From Blautia sp. Marseille-P3201T (GTDB lineage Bacteria > Bacillota > Clostridia > Lachnospirales > Lachnospiraceae), in assembly GCF_900120295.1 (NCBI RefSeq), contig NZ_LT635468.1, positions 293,225 through 357,224 on the forward strand: a stretch of DNA of 64,000 nucleotides, in the 5' to 3' direction. Of this stretch, positions 1 through 10,111 are shown in pieces; positions within the stretch are counted from its first letter, which is position 1, and the number at the start of each line of letters is the position of its first letter. Position numbers and translations under genes: made by a program. The notes beneath the pieces were generated by a model. The model did not search any database. It saw nothing but the letters and a program-made list of their open reading frames with translations, and had not been told where the DNA came from.

Positions 1-646
1 AGGTAAGCAAGGTTACAAGATCCTGTCCTTCCTCCACCGCAAGTCCCTCTGTTTCTGTAGGCTCTACAACCTCAATTCTATCCACCTCATAGCAGAGTGT
101 ATCATCCAACACTGAAATCAAGAAATGGTCTCCCTTTTCCAGTTTATCCAAATCTGTAAACAGTTTTGCACTTGGAAGTCCACGATGAGCTGAAATTACA
201 GAATGTGTACTCTCTCCACCTATAGGAAGAGAACTTCCCTCCAAATGTCCTGCGGCCTTTTCCAGTACCTCTTTTTCCGTGGTATGGTAAACCGGAACTT
301 TCACATCAATCTTAGGAATTTCCACATATCCCATCATGCCGTCACCATTTAAATTCAGGCTGGACATATATTCCTCATCCTCTTCTTCTGCAGCTTCCGC
401 TACAGCAAAAGAGTCAGGCAAGATACTGGGCAAAAGCGCTTCATTATAAGCTGCAGCTTCTGTCCATTCTTTCTTATAGTCAATCTCTCCTGCTTCTTCT
501 TTCCTGGCGACCTGTTCATCATAGCTGCTAATCAGTCTTTCCTGTCTGTAGGTATTCCACTGATTTGAAATAAACGGATACAGCAGCAAGGACAAACCGG
601 CTAAAAACATTATGCAAATTGTTATAGTAGTTACTTTTTTCTTCAT
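1..646 (-). CDS. Class C sortase, C-terminus cut by window edge
   Basis: Membrane transpeptidase that polymerises pilin subunits. The start is ATG at 646, with an AAGGAGAA ribosome site just upstream. The N-terminus has one membrane helix (about residues 5-25), then a helical linker and the class C signature segment ending GYVEIPKIDVKVPVY. The catalytic His lies in VISAHRG. The catalytic TLxTC motif and the C-terminal membrane helix would lie beyond base 1. It is the third gene of a minus-strand pilus operon, after the tip adhesin and the major pilin, so those LPXTG proteins are its likely substrates. Family assignment is firm; which bond it forms is inference. Confidence 0.93.
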   Translation of the reverse strand, partial: MKKKVTTITICIMFLAGLSLLLYPFISNQWNTYRQERLISSYDEQVARKEEAGEIDYKKEWTEAAAYNEALLPSILPDSFAVAEAAEEEDEEYMSSLNLNGDGMMGYVEIPKIDVKVPVYHTTEKEVLEKAAGHLEGSSLPIGGESTHSVISAHRGLPSAKLFTDLDKLEKGDHFLISVLDDTLCYEVDRIEVVEPTETEGLAVEEGQDLVTLLT

Positions 647-727
647 CCGGGTTCTCCTTATTGTTGTATTTTTTATAAGAGCCGGGGCGGGTTACCGCCC
701 CAGCTTATGGTTTGTTAAAAGTTCTAA

Positions 728-2131
728 TTATTTATTTTCTTTTCTGCGGCTGGCAAAGAATAAACCTGCTGCTACAATCATGATTACACAACCACCGATT
801 GTGAAGATTGTTGTACCAATACCACCTGTAGATGGAAGGGAGGAAAGTTTAGTATCTGGCACATGAATATCTGTAAAATCTGTAAAATCATATTCTGTCT
901 GCTCTACTAATGTTGCTCCTTCAAGTTTATAAACTGTTTCATTCAATGAATAACCTTCTGGTGCTTTTGTTTCTTTTACATAATATGTCTTCTGAGCATC
1001 TAAACCATCGAATATTGCTCCTCCCTTAGCATTTGTCACTTTAGTACCCACTACATTAACTTTAATCTTCTCACCATTATAAGTAATTTCCTCTGTTCCC
1101 TTTACATCTGCTACATAAAGAGTGAACTCTGCTCCTGGAAGTTTTATGTTTGTGTCTTTTTCATCTTCTTTAATAACTTTAACCTTCACTGTATCAGACT
1201 CAATTTCATCAGTTGTAAGACCTTTTTCTGTTTCAGATGTTACTGTGTTCTTTAAATGATTTTCAGAAATCACATCGCCTACTGTAGCCTTATATGTAAT
1301 TGTTACAGTTTTACCTGCCAAACTTGCATCATAAGTTTTGCCAAAATCAATTGTAAGAACTGTCTTATTCTCACTTACAGTAGCTGTATATTTGTTAGCA
1401 TCAAGGTCTTGGCCATCCACTTTAACATGTAAATCCATTGTTGCTTTTTCAAATGTAGCATTTGTTAAAGTATCTTTCACTATAAATTTCCTACTTGTTG
1501 CATTTGCAGGGTAATATGGATATTCAACTGTTACCGTATAGGATACTAAATCTCCTTTTGATACAGACTGTCCGTCTTCACCAACTTCTTTCTTAATCTG
1601 GTCTTCTGAGCCTTTGGCCTCAACCTCTAAACCATTAAATTCTGTTCCAACATAAGCAGCCATAGGTACAAATGTATAACCCTCTTTTTCTGCTGTAATT
1701 AAGTATAAACCAATTTTTCCCGGTGTAAATTCTCCATTTCCAGCCAGATTTGTTGCCGCAACACGAACAGCTTCTAATGCTCTACTGTAAGCAACATTAT
1801 CAGTAGTTAAACTATTTTCAATATTGTTATTTGTTATCTTTTCTAGTTTACCTGCTTTAATTAACGCTGCAATTACTTGGTCTGCATCACCTGCGTCAAT
1901 AACATCTTTATTTAAAAACGCCTTCACAAAATCATCTTTTACACTGTCAACGAATTTCCATCCGTATACAGACCCTCTGTCTTCTTCAACAATCTGCGCA
2001 TATTTTACGTTAGTTCCTTCCGGTACTGTTACTTTAATAGTTCCTGTTGGAGCTGCCATTGTTGTTACTGTCATTCCCATAACCATTACCATTGCGACTA
2101 ACAATGCTAATACTTTTTTAATTTTTTTCAT
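728..2131 (-). CDS. Major pilin subunit, SpaA-type, LPSTG-anchored
   Basis: Predicted shaft pilin of a sortase-assembled pilus, 467 aa. I chose the MKKIKK start at 2131 because it has an AAAGGAG site and gives a normal signal peptide ending near TTMA; an in-frame start 48 bases upstream lacks these. Residues about 200-330 match the fimbrial isopeptide-forming D2 domain, and about 330-410 a Cna_B/SpaA domain with PGAEFTL and ETKAPEGY. The sorting signal LPSTG begins at residue 432, followed by a hydrophobic helix and RRKENK. I do not see a canonical VYPK pilin lysine motif, so the linking lysine is unknown. It lies between the tip adhesin gene and the sortase gene. Confidence 0.93.
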   Translation of the reverse strand: MKKIKKVLALLVAMVMVMGMTVTTMAAPTGTIKVTVPEGTNVKYAQIVEEDRGSVYGWKFVDSVKDDFVKAFLNKDVIDAGDADQVIAALIKAGKLEKITNNNIENSLTTDNVAYSRALEAVRVAATNLAGNGEFTPGKIGLYLITAEKEGYTFVPMAAYVGTEFNGLEVEAKGSEDQIKKEVGEDGQSVSKGDLVSYTVTVEYPYYPANATSRKFIVKDTLTNATFEKATMDLHVKVDGQDLDANKYTATVSENKTVLTIDFGKTYDASLAGKTVTITYKATVGDVISENHLKNTVTSETEKGLTTDEIESDTVKVKVIKEDEKDTNIKLPGAEFTLYVADVKGTEEITYNGEKIKVNVVGTKVTNAKGGAIFDGLDAQKTYYVKETKAPEGYSLNETVYKLEGATLVEQTEYDFTDFTDIHVPDTKLSSLPSTGGIGTTIFTIGGCVIMIVAAGLFFASRRKENK

Positions 2132-2217
2132 AATTTTTCTCCTTTTCTTTGAGGTTCTCCCCATATATTTAATTTGCATTGTTTCTGCGACCAGAGGCCG
2201 CCGAAAAGTTTTATCAT

Positions 2218-5200
2218 TTAACTTTTCAGCACCTCCTCACGTTTCATTTTATATAAGAGAAGCGCTGCTGCCATTAAAAGCAGTGTACCGCCAATCGTAT
2301 ATACAAAAATTCCAGGACCACCAGCTGACGGAAGGTTATAAACGGGAGTATTTTTGTAATAGAAAACAATACTTCCATCTTTCTCTATATCTTGATCAAC
2401 TTTACCATTAAAATCTGACGATGTTACTGTCGGAACTCCTTGTTTAACAGAAATAATCCAGTTTTCTTTACTTAGTGAGTATCCGGAAGGTGCTTTAATT
2501 TCAGATAATCTATAAACACCGTCTGTGATTGCACCTTGATATTCATTGGAAACAGTGCCTGTGGTTTCCTCATACTCTGTATACCACTTAACCGCACCTT
2601 CTCCTTTTGTATTTCCGGACCAACCATAAAGAATATTTGGTGTACTTCCTTTACCATTATCTTCATTCTTTTCCAGCTTGAAAATCGCCCCTGACAGCTG
2701 AACTTGATTATTACCATTTTCACTTACTTTAACAATCTTCCAACCTTTGGTGTTTGTAATTGTAAATCCTTCTTCCTGATTACCTGACACACTGGACTGA
2801 TAACCTGTATTAGGTTCATATCCGTTTATAACCTCATGATTGATAATTGTTTTTTCTACAACCGTGTACTCATTTTTTTTATATATGCCGTTTTCCTTTG
2901 TGAAATACTCAAGATCCGTAAAAGTATGTGTCCATTGCTTACTCTCGTCCAGTCTTACTGTATGCTCTGGTTTACCGGAAGGTTTCCCATTAATATAAAG
3001 CTGAACAGTAACGTACTTTTCCTGTCCGCCAAGCCATTGTTTATTCACTGCCACTTCTGTCCTGTCTTCCAAGTCAATCCTATTTTCCAGAGCAATACTT
3101 TCTGAACGGGTATATTGTAGCATATAAAACCATGACCGAGCACTCGTAGCACCAAATTTTAATTTCCAGGCTCCATCAGCAGCTTCCGTTATGCTAATTC
3201 CAGCTTTTTTAAGTACTTCTGCATCTTTACCATATTGATAACATAAGTCTTTTACATTTCCCTCAACAATTTTATCAATTTCACCTATAAGCGTTTTATC
3301 AAGAACTTTTGAATTCTCATCGACTTCAATCTGAAGATTATATTTTGTCCATAAATAATACTGGCCACCAGCTTTTACTACTATGGCATTATTTTTCCCT
3401 AACGGAAATTCCATCTGAGAGCAAGGTGTTTCTCGCTTCCAACCGGTAAACTTTTCTATGACATTTGTGGTTTCCGTAATGTCCCATTTAAACCCTTCCG
3501 GACATTCTTCTTTTACCACATAGTCCACATCACCCGGCAAGTTTATCCAGGTATATGTCCACTTATTATCTGCTGTTAAATGTACGGAATCAAGAACACT
3601 TCCATCATTATCATACTTTACTTTTCTATCAATACCTTCTTCATATTTTCCGCTATGATCTACATCTTCATATAAAGTCACTTCAATGCTTTCCGGTATA
3701 TATTCACTATACTTATCTTGGTCAACCCATTTTTTGTTTACCGTTACAGTTGTTGTTCCATGGCCAACTTGAAGTTCCTCATTTACTACTCTGACTTTAC
3801 ATTCCTCACCTGTAACTGTACCTGTAGCTCCTAAAACATCTGTTTCTTCGCCAGGAATTTTTACATCTTCTGCACCGGTGACTATATATGTTGGATGATA
3901 ATTTCCTTCTATATATTCTCTCACCAGGAACTTATCACTCTCAAACACAGGAATTCTTGCTGTCTCATTATGCTCTAATTCAATTACTCCTGTCGTTGTT
4001 TCTTTTGGAGTATCTGCAACAGTATATTTACCCTGATATGGCTGTCCGTTTATCTCCACATAGATTTTAAATACAGCATCAGAGGGGATTTTTGAGCCCT
4101 TATCAAGCCTTTTCAGTTTCTTTGTTATTTCAAGCGATACTTGTTTCTTTTTCTGATTGAAAATTTCTCTTATCGGCTGAGCATCATCTACCTTCGTCAA
4201 AACAACGTTTGCACTTGTTCCTGCCGGATTTTCTGTTACAGTGATTTTATAAATGGTCTTATTTGGCTTATATCCTTCCAGAGCTTTTGTTTCTTTCATA
4301 TAGTAAGTTCCGGCTCTTAAACTATTAAATGTCACTGTACCATTTTCATCTGACACTGCAACTTTATTCATTGACTCTTGACAGTCTTTATCACTATACA
4401 ATGTAAACTCTACACCTTTAAGCAGTTCCTTTGTATCTGTATCTCTTTTTGTGAATATAAGGTCTGTCTTTGGTGTTATGGAAATAACCGGCTCACGCGG
4501 TGTGACGTTTGGCATTACAAATTCCATATCACAATTTGAATTATGTCCACCTCGTTCCATATAAAGAACGGTAACTGTATGCTCATCATCAGCATGTGTA
4601 TTCAGATATGAAACCTTATCTTCCAACGTATATGTCGTCTTATCTAACAGCTTCTCCCATAAATCCACTGTATTCGGATATACCTTTAACCAATCAGTAA
4701 AATCAGCACTATCATTATTCTTTGGATACCCCGGGTGCATACCTCCCAAATCCAAAATCAACTCTCCGTCAAGAAATACCCAGAGATCATCATCACCATT
4801 AAACTTATACTGAAGCTGTCCTACGTAATCTCCCAGTTTAAATTTGAAGTCATAGCGCATTCCAAAATACCAGTTATTGTTACCGCCATTCTTGTCTCCA
4901 TCTGTACCAAGATTACCTTTAAGTGGGTAAAAGCCAGAACCCGCTTTCGTAGTTTCCTTTCCATTCGGATCAAGCACTCTCTTCAACTTATAAGTATTTC
5001 CAACACGAGAAAACTCAAGATCATATCCTTCTAAAATCCTCTTTCCCTTTTTCTCTTCTGATGAAAATAAACCAGGTTCTTTTGGAGCAAACTGAACATC
5101 TTCATAGTTATTACCGGACAATCCTTTTACAATTCCTTGTGTAATCGGTACACTGGCATGTTGCCAACTATTCTTATTAATATTCACTCCTTTTCTATAT

Positions 5201-6711
5201 TGTCCATCTTTATCTTTCACTTCCACATTATATTCATAACCTATGTTATTACCTTGTCCTACCTCAATCCTGTCATAGGCTGATGAATTTGCCGGATAAT
5301 TAGACTCTGCATTAATTCCCGCTTCCCAGGTTGCCTGTTTATATGAATATTTTCCATCGCCTTTATAAGTACAAGTGTGTGAATGTTTGTCATTCACCAT
5401 TATTTCAAATTGTGTATCCGCTTTAAGCTGCTTCTGTATCTGACCAGAAGCCAAATTCTTGAAAGCCTCTTTCTCACCATCATATTGAACTTTAACTTTT
5501 CCATCTTTGAGGGTATACTCTTTTCCGTCTATGAGTTCTTCCTCTACTGTCTTATTGTCTTCTGCATAACCTCTTCTGTCATAATCAAAGAAAGTAGTTT
5601 CATTTATAGTTGTTCCTTTTGTCGGTCTGTAATAACAGATAATAATCGCTTCTGTATCTACTACTGTTCCAACTGTAATTTCTTCTTTTTTGTCACCCGG
5701 TACAAATTCTTCAACGTCTGTTCCAATCCACTTTACAATCTTTGCCAACTCAAACTGTTCATCTTCCGCTGTAAAGTTCTTTAATTTTGTTTCATCTACG
5801 TCTTCATAAACTGGAAGTGTTACTTCATCATCTCTATATAATGGGGTAGACTCTCCTTCAAGATAATGCTTAATAGTAAGGTCTACTTCCTTTTCTCCTT
5901 TATTGATTACCACATATTTGGAAAAATGTGTCGTATCAAAAACAACATCTTCTGCTGTTTTATTTTCTACTGCCTGCATATCTGTCGCTTCTTTTTTCTT
6001 TTCATCAACATGATATACAGAAAGACCTTTTTCCTCTTTCAGGTTCATGTTCTGAATTTCCACCTGAACTTCACCATTTGGCTGAATTTCATTCAATTCT
6101 TTGCCGTCCTGTACAAGGAATTTAATATCAAGAGCTATCATGTCCTTAATTGTACTTTTTTCTTTTATAAGTTCCGGTGCAATAGCTTCTTTGATTTCTT
6201 CAACTTCCTTTGCGTCTTCAATCTTTTCAACACTCAAAATCGCCTCTTCCGGAAGTACTGTATCTTTTTCTGCTGTAACAGTTACTTTCAGTCCGTCAAT
6301 TTCTTTTTCAAATTTTACAGGCAATTTTTCTTCTTCCGGTGTCTTAGCCGGCTCTTCCGGTACCACTTCCTCCGGTTCTTCCGGTGTCTTAGCCGGCTCT
6401 TCTGGTACCACTTCCTCCGGTACTTCCGGTGTCTTAGCCGGCTCTTCCTGCACTACTTCCTCCGGTACTTCCGGTGTCTTGGTCGGCTCTTCCTGCACTA
6501 CTTCCTCCGGTATTTCCGGTGTCTTGGCCGACTCCTCCGGCTCTGCTTCTTCCGGTATCACTTCCTCCGAAACTTCAGTTTCAGGAGTCTCTATTTCTGC
6601 TGTATTATCTACAGCCCCTGTTGTTTCTGCTAATATAGAAAAATTATTTGTCAACACCATTACCATGCAAAGTATGGCTGCTAATATTCTTTTCTTTCGG
6701 TTACTTTTCAT
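2218..6711 (-). CDS. Pilus tip adhesin with fibro-slime and Cna_B domains
   Basis: Large surface protein (1497 aa), the likely pilus tip adhesin. It has a signal peptide (MKSNRKKRIL, cleavage near residue 28), then a Pro/Glu-rich repeat stalk (about residues 45-130). Residues about 600-770 match a fibro-slime (PA14-like) domain: GDDDLWVFLDGELILDLGG is its hallmark and suggests a carbohydrate- or calcium-binding fold. Several Cna_B collagen-binding-type repeats follow (ETKALEGYKP, KAPSGYSL). The sorting signal LPSAG is near residue 1460, followed by a membrane helix and a basic tail. A GGAGGAG ribosome site precedes ATG 6711. It is the first gene of the pilus operon, reading toward pilin and sortase. 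The ligand is unknown. Confidence 0.92.
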   Translation of the reverse strand: MKSNRKKRILAAILCMVMVLTNNFSILAETTGAVDNTAEIETPETEVSEEVIPEEAEPEESAKTPEIPEEVVQEEPTKTPEVPEEVVQEEPAKTPEVPEEVVPEEPAKTPEEPEEVVPEEPAKTPEEEKLPVKFEKEIDGLKVTVTAEKDTVLPEEAILSVEKIEDAKEVEEIKEAIAPELIKEKSTIKDMIALDIKFLVQDGKELNEIQPNGEVQVEIQNMNLKEEKGLSVYHVDEKKKEATDMQAVENKTAEDVVFDTTHFSKYVVINKGEKEVDLTIKHYLEGESTPLYRDDEVTLPVYEDVDETKLKNFTAEDEQFELAKIVKWIGTDVEEFVPGDKKEEITVGTVVDTEAIIICYYRPTKGTTINETTFFDYDRRGYAEDNKTVEEELIDGKEYTLKDGKVKVQYDGEKEAFKNLASGQIQKQLKADTQFEIMVNDKHSHTCTYKGDGKYSYKQATWEAGINAESNYPANSSAYDRIEVGQGNNIGYEYNVEVKDKDGQYRKGVNINKNSWQHASVPITQGIVKGLSGNNYEDVQFAPKEPGLFSSEEKKGKRILEGYDLEFSRVGNTYKLKRVLDPNGKETTKAGSGFYPLKGNLGTDGDKNGGNNNWYFGMRYDFKFKLGDYVGQLQYKFNGDDDLWVFLDGELILDLGGMHPGYPKNNDSADFTDWLKVYPNTVDLWEKLLDKTTYTLEDKVSYLNTHADDEHTVTVLYMERGGHNSNCDMEFVMPNVTPREPVISITPKTDLIFTKRDTDTKELLKGVEFTLYSDKDCQESMNKVAVSDENGTVTFNSLRAGTYYMKETKALEGYKPNKTIYKITVTENPAGTSANVVLTKVDDAQPIREIFNQKKKQVSLEITKKLKRLDKGSKIPSDAVFKIYVEINGQPYQGKYTVADTPKETTTGVIELEHNETARIPVFESDKFLVREYIEGNYHPTYIVTGAEDVKIPGEETDVLGATGTVTGEECKVRVVNEELQVGHGTTTVTVNKKWVDQDKYSEYIPESIEVTLYEDVDHSGKYEEGIDRKVKYDNDGSVLDSVHLTADNKWTYTWINLPGDVDYVVKEECPEGFKWDITETTNVIEKFTGWKRETPCSQMEFPLGKNNAIVVKAGGQYYLWTKYNLQIEVDENSKVLDKTLIGEIDKIVEGNVKDLCYQYGKDAEVLKKAGISITEAADGAWKLKFGATSARSWFYMLQYTRSESIALENRIDLEDRTEVAVNKQWLGGQEKYVTVQLYINGKPSGKPEHTVRLDESKQWTHTFTDLEYFTKENGIYKKNEYTVVEKTIINHEVINGYEPNTGYQSSVSGNQEEGFTITNTKGWKIVKVSENGNNQVQLSGAIFKLEKNEDNGKGSTPNILYGWSGNTKGEGAVKWYTEYEETTGTVSNEYQGAITDGVYRLSEIKAPSGYSLSKENWIISVKQGVPTVTSSDFNGKVDQDIEKDGSIVFYYKNTPVYNLPSAGGPGIFVYTIGGTLLLMAAALLLYKMKREEVLKS
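6331..6555 (-). repeat. Pro/Glu-rich tandem repeat in tip adhesin
   Basis: About six imperfect copies, roughly 42 bp each, encode PEEVVPEEPAKTPE-type units. Neighbouring copies are nearly identical at DNA level, so unit number could vary by slipped pairing or recombination. The likely role is a rigid spacer near the N-terminus of the adhesin. Confidence 0.85.
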
Positions 6712-6796
6712 GGTCTATCTCCTCCCATTCACATTTCTCTATTGTCGATTTATTTTATCACTTGTAAAAGTGCCTGTCTTCGCAATTTCTACCCCT

Positions 6797-6828
6797 AGTA
6801 TAGTTACCCTCAGTCACACATCAGTCAC
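6797..6828 (-). promoter_or_regulatory. Pilus operon promoter with SARP-like direct repeats
   Basis: On the minus strand, GTGACTGA occurs at 6828-6821 and again at 6817-6810, a period of exactly 11 bp. A -10 box TATACT follows at 6802-6797, about 7-8 bp from the nearer repeat, and no good -35 box is seen. Direct repeats at 11-bp spacing just upstream of the -10 box are the known architecture of SARP activator sites in Streptomyces. A SARP gene lies immediately upstream. Binding by that protein is inference. Confidence 0.6.
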
Positions 6829-6954
6829 AAATACACTATTTAGATAAAAATTATTCACATTTTTTTCAAATTTAACCAATCTAAAAAAATATATGCAGCT
6901 TGTTCGGAATTATGATAAAAAAGATTGTGTAACAGCGCAATTTCCTATGAAATC

Positions 6955-7003
6955 AAAAAAGACGTAACTCCGTAAATTCACTTTACAAAGCTACGCCTTT
7001 TTC
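6955..7003 (-). terminator. Rho-independent terminator of the SARP gene
   Basis: On the minus strand the RNA would form a long stem (AAGGCGTAGCTTTG against CGGAGTTACGTCTT, with G-U pairs) followed by a T run. It starts four bases past the stop codon of the regulator gene and separates it from the pilus operon. Confidence 0.75.
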
Positions 7004-7006
7004 AGA

Positions 7007-8224
7007 CTACATCACATTGATTTCATCAATATTATATTGTAGAATTACTTTTTTCGTTTTTCCTGACTGGTAAAACCTGTCTTTCAGACGATTAACTACC
7101 ATTTTTGCATCTTCGTACTGACAGGCAGGAAGCATAATCAGAAATTGATTTGCACTGTATCTGCAGACAATATCGCTGTTACGCAATCCATGAAGCAAAG
7201 TCTTTTCTAAAATATCCATGCCTTCCCTGAGGACACTCTGATATTTGTTCTGTTTCTCATAGGGACGCAAATCAAGATACATACTTACCAGAGCCAGATG
7301 AATGGAAATGCCCATTCGCCTGCTGCTCCTTGCCTCCAACGCATAAATCTTCCGAAAAACTCCATATTCACAAAGAAATGCGCCTGTGGGAAGCTCCTTC
7401 TCTTTGAGCTGTTCCTGTATAATATCAATGTTGCTTTCATGCTCATGCTGACGTTTCTGCATCTCTTCATAAATTTCCTGCATTTCCTCAGAAGGCCTGA
7501 CACCTAAAGTATCATACATATATTTCACAGTTCTTGTATAATGTTCTGCTGCCATTTGCTGCTTATTATCTGCAACCAATGCGCGCATCAAATAACAATG
7601 AATTTCTTCATCTAAAGACTCAAAGCACAAGGCTTTTGTACAAAGCTGTTCCAGCTCCTGATACCTCTGTTCCTGTTCCAGCATTTCTGCCAGTTTTTTC
7701 ACCGTTGCCAGGTAAACAGAATTCTGGTAAGTAGCTGTTGAAATAACCCAATATTCTCCTGAAAGCTCCGGCAAGAACGTACCCTGATACAATTCAATTG
7801 CCTTTTCTCCCTTTTCAATCTGTGCCTCAATACTGCTTTCGCAAGTCATCTCTTTACAATACTGATGAAATTTCTCTGCATCTACCTCCAGTACGACTCT
7901 GGGGTTCCATTGATAAGTTCCCCGACCCGTTATAATAAAATCATAATCGCCCCATGTTTTCTTCAGCAGATTACGCAGACGATACATAAGATTTTTCAAA
8001 GCTCCTGCCGGATTATCACTTCCATCCTCCGACCATAACATCTCAATCAGTTCCTGCACTGTTAAACTTTTATCTCTGTGGTATACCATATAAGTCAGTA
8101 ATCGGATTAACATATCGGAACGGATGTTTTCTGCAGTCAGTATCCCATTTTCATTTGCCATCTGGAATTTACCAAATGTCTGTACGTTCAGTCTGGGATA
8201 TTCTCCACCTTTAACTTTATTCAT
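7007..8224 (-). CDS. SARP/BTAD-family transcriptional activator with GGDEF-like tail
   Basis: DNA-binding activator of the AfsR/SARP type, 405 aa. Residues about 12-100 form a winged-helix Trans_reg_C domain (LLTYMVYH..LTVQELIEMLW, then NLMYRLRNLLKK). Residues about 112-265 form the bacterial transcriptional activation (BTAD) helical domain (DAEKFHQYC...GVRPSEEMQEIYE). Residues about 285-400 look like a degenerate GGDEF domain: RYSANQFLIMLP sits where R-GGDEF-hh-P would be. That would be a non-catalytic sensing or dimerising module. The gene lies upstream of the pilus operon on the same strand, separated by a terminator; its likely target is the direct-repeat promoter there. The GGDEF likeness is my reading and less certain than the SARP call. 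Confidence 0.85.
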   Translation of the reverse strand: MNKVKGGEYPRLNVQTFGKFQMANENGILTAENIRSDMLIRLLTYMVYHRDKSLTVQELIEMLWSEDGSDNPAGALKNLMYRLRNLLKKTWGDYDFIITGRGTYQWNPRVVLEVDAEKFHQYCKEMTCESSIEAQIEKGEKAIELYQGTFLPELSGEYWVISTATYQNSVYLATVKKLAEMLEQEQRYQELEQLCTKALCFESLDEEIHCYLMRALVADNKQQMAAEHYTRTVKYMYDTLGVRPSEEMQEIYEEMQKRQHEHESNIDIIQEQLKEKELPTGAFLCEYGVFRKIYALEARSSRRMGISIHLALVSMYLDLRPYEKQNKYQSVLREGMDILEKTLLHGLRNSDIVCRYSANQFLIMLPACQYEDAKMVVNRLKDRFYQSGKTKKVILQYNIDEINVM

Positions 8225-8320
8225 AATCCTCTACTCTTCCCATAAATCTGGACTTATTTTATATAAATCACATAATATACCTATTATTTTATATAGTTTT
8301 TGCCATTTTGCAATACCTAA

Positions 8321-10109
8321 TTATACATTTATCCAGTCTTTCCTGTCTTCGTAGAAAGAATATCCTTTTTTTCCATCCATTTTTACCGCATACAGGGCTT
8401 TATCCGCCTTTTCGTAAAGTTCCTCAAAGCTATTTCCTTCATAAGGCGCAAGCGCAATCCCAATGGATGCACTGACTGCCACCTCTTTTTCTTCATATAT
8501 ATAAGTCTTCTGCATTTTTCTTGCCAGATTTGACGCACATTGCTGTACGTTTCCTCTGTTATTCGCATCCTTTAAAAAGACTACAAATTCATCCCCTCCA
8601 ATTCGCACAATAATATCCGAAGCACGAAGGTTTTCTTTTAAAACAAGACTGCAGTTTTTCAGAACTTCATCGCCTCTTAAATGTCCCATGCGGTCATTAA
8701 TCATTTTAAAATTATCTAAATCAATTAGCAGCAATGCTCCGTCCTGATGCTCACGCAGCTGTCTTTCTATCAGGCGTATACCACCTGTGCGGTTATATAC
8801 TCCCGTGAGTCCGTCATTATTTGCTTCCTTTTTCGCAAGTGCAAATCGTTCCTGCTGTTTTTTCTTATAAGTATATTCTTTTGTAATATCGTTTCTTTGA
8901 ATTAATGCAATTTTATTTTCTTCATCGCAATAGCGGAATATGATTTCTTTTCTTCTATATTCTTTGTCGCCATTTAACATTCCAAAAGAAATACAATACT
9001 CTCCCTCTCTGTCCAGACGCTCCATTGCATATTGTGGGTTCATACACTTTATGACTTTTTCCAGATCTTCCGAAACCACGTACTTCTTTGCATAGGCTAT
9101 CATTTCAGCGCAATATCCCCAGCCTTCCTGTGATGGCAGTGTATCATCATCTTCTTTTCCTGAATATCGGATATAATAATCATTCTTTAAATCCAGATAA
9201 TAAAAGTAATCGCTGTTTTTATATACGAATTTCTCAGCAATAGAATTTAAGATATGTTCCCTGTCTGTATTTCCAAACACGATGTATATTTTATCGTCTT
9301 TTTTAGGAAGATATAATAACTTCATTTCAATCCACTGGAAAGGTTTGTTCGCTCTTTGAAAACGCAATTCTAAAGATTTCTCTGTTTTTTCCAGAGCCAG
9401 CTGTTTTAAATAATTTATATCTAAGAGCTTTCTCACTTCTTCCTTTTCCGACTCTACGGTAAGTCTGTGAAAAAGCACAGAAATCATATCCTCTATCCGG
9501 CAGATTTCTTCTTGATCTTCTTCCAGCGTCTTTAAAACATATACCTGTTTTGTATGCAAGTCCACTTCTACAATGGCTTTGTATAAATTAAGAAAGGCAT
9601 CTAAAATATCATCTCTCTCTTTTTCCAGCAAAGATACTCTTTTCTTAGAGTCAATATCATAAGTAACAAATAACAGTGTTTTTCGTTCTCCTGCATCTAC
9701 ATAAAATATCTTTGCTTCTACCCAGACATTCTTCTTTAGAAAAAACAGCTGTGAACTTCTTCCTATCTTCAGGATGCACAATTCTGTGTGCAACTGAAAA
9801 AATATCCAATCCTTCCTCCAGCCTCAAATATTTGTCTTTTCTGTAAAATATAGGTTTCACTTGCAAACTGTCAATATCAATCTCAAAAGCTTCTTCACAC
9901 ATTTCAACAAGGTAGGAAGAATATATTTTTAATTTTTTCAAGTCGATAATTTCATGCTTATCATCTTCACGAACTTCTCTTTCCATCTGGTCAGTTGCAT
10001 CTTTGTGAAATCCCTCTATTCTCACCCCTGACTCAAATGTTTTCCCCCGATAAGCCCCACATCTTACAAAAGTCCATCCCCTTTTCGGATGGTTCCACGG
10101 ATAACGCAC
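8321..10109 (-). pseudogene. PAS-PAS-GGDEF diguanylate cyclase gene, frameshifted and 5'-truncated
   Basis: Two overlapping frames together encode one PAS-GGDEF protein. The upstream frame (10109-9657) starts at a GTG within the end of a PAS domain (HPKRGWTFVRCGAYRG...GFHKDATDQ) and enters a second PAS domain ending KKFTAVFSKEEC. The downstream frame (9793-8321) continues that PAS domain as LFFLKKNVWVEAKIFY and carries an intact GGDEF domain (DIIVRIGGDEFVVFLKD, residues about 330-485). The shift falls at a TTTTTT run near 9741. The 5' part of the first PAS domain is missing. An internal start could still yield an active GGDEF fragment. Sequencing error is the alternative explanation for the shift, but not for the lost N-terminus. 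Confidence 0.8.
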
Positions 10110-10111
10110 TT

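Noticed and set aside
6331..6555. Regular repeats resembling a CRISPR array
   Set aside because: The repeats are in-frame Pro/Glu codons inside the adhesin; there are no unique spacers and no cas genes.
5866..6847. Long plus-strand open frames opposite the adhesin gene (up to 255 codons)
   Set aside because: Antisense to the strongly coding adhesin; low-complexity Ser/Phe-rich products caused by the repeats, with no ribosome sites.
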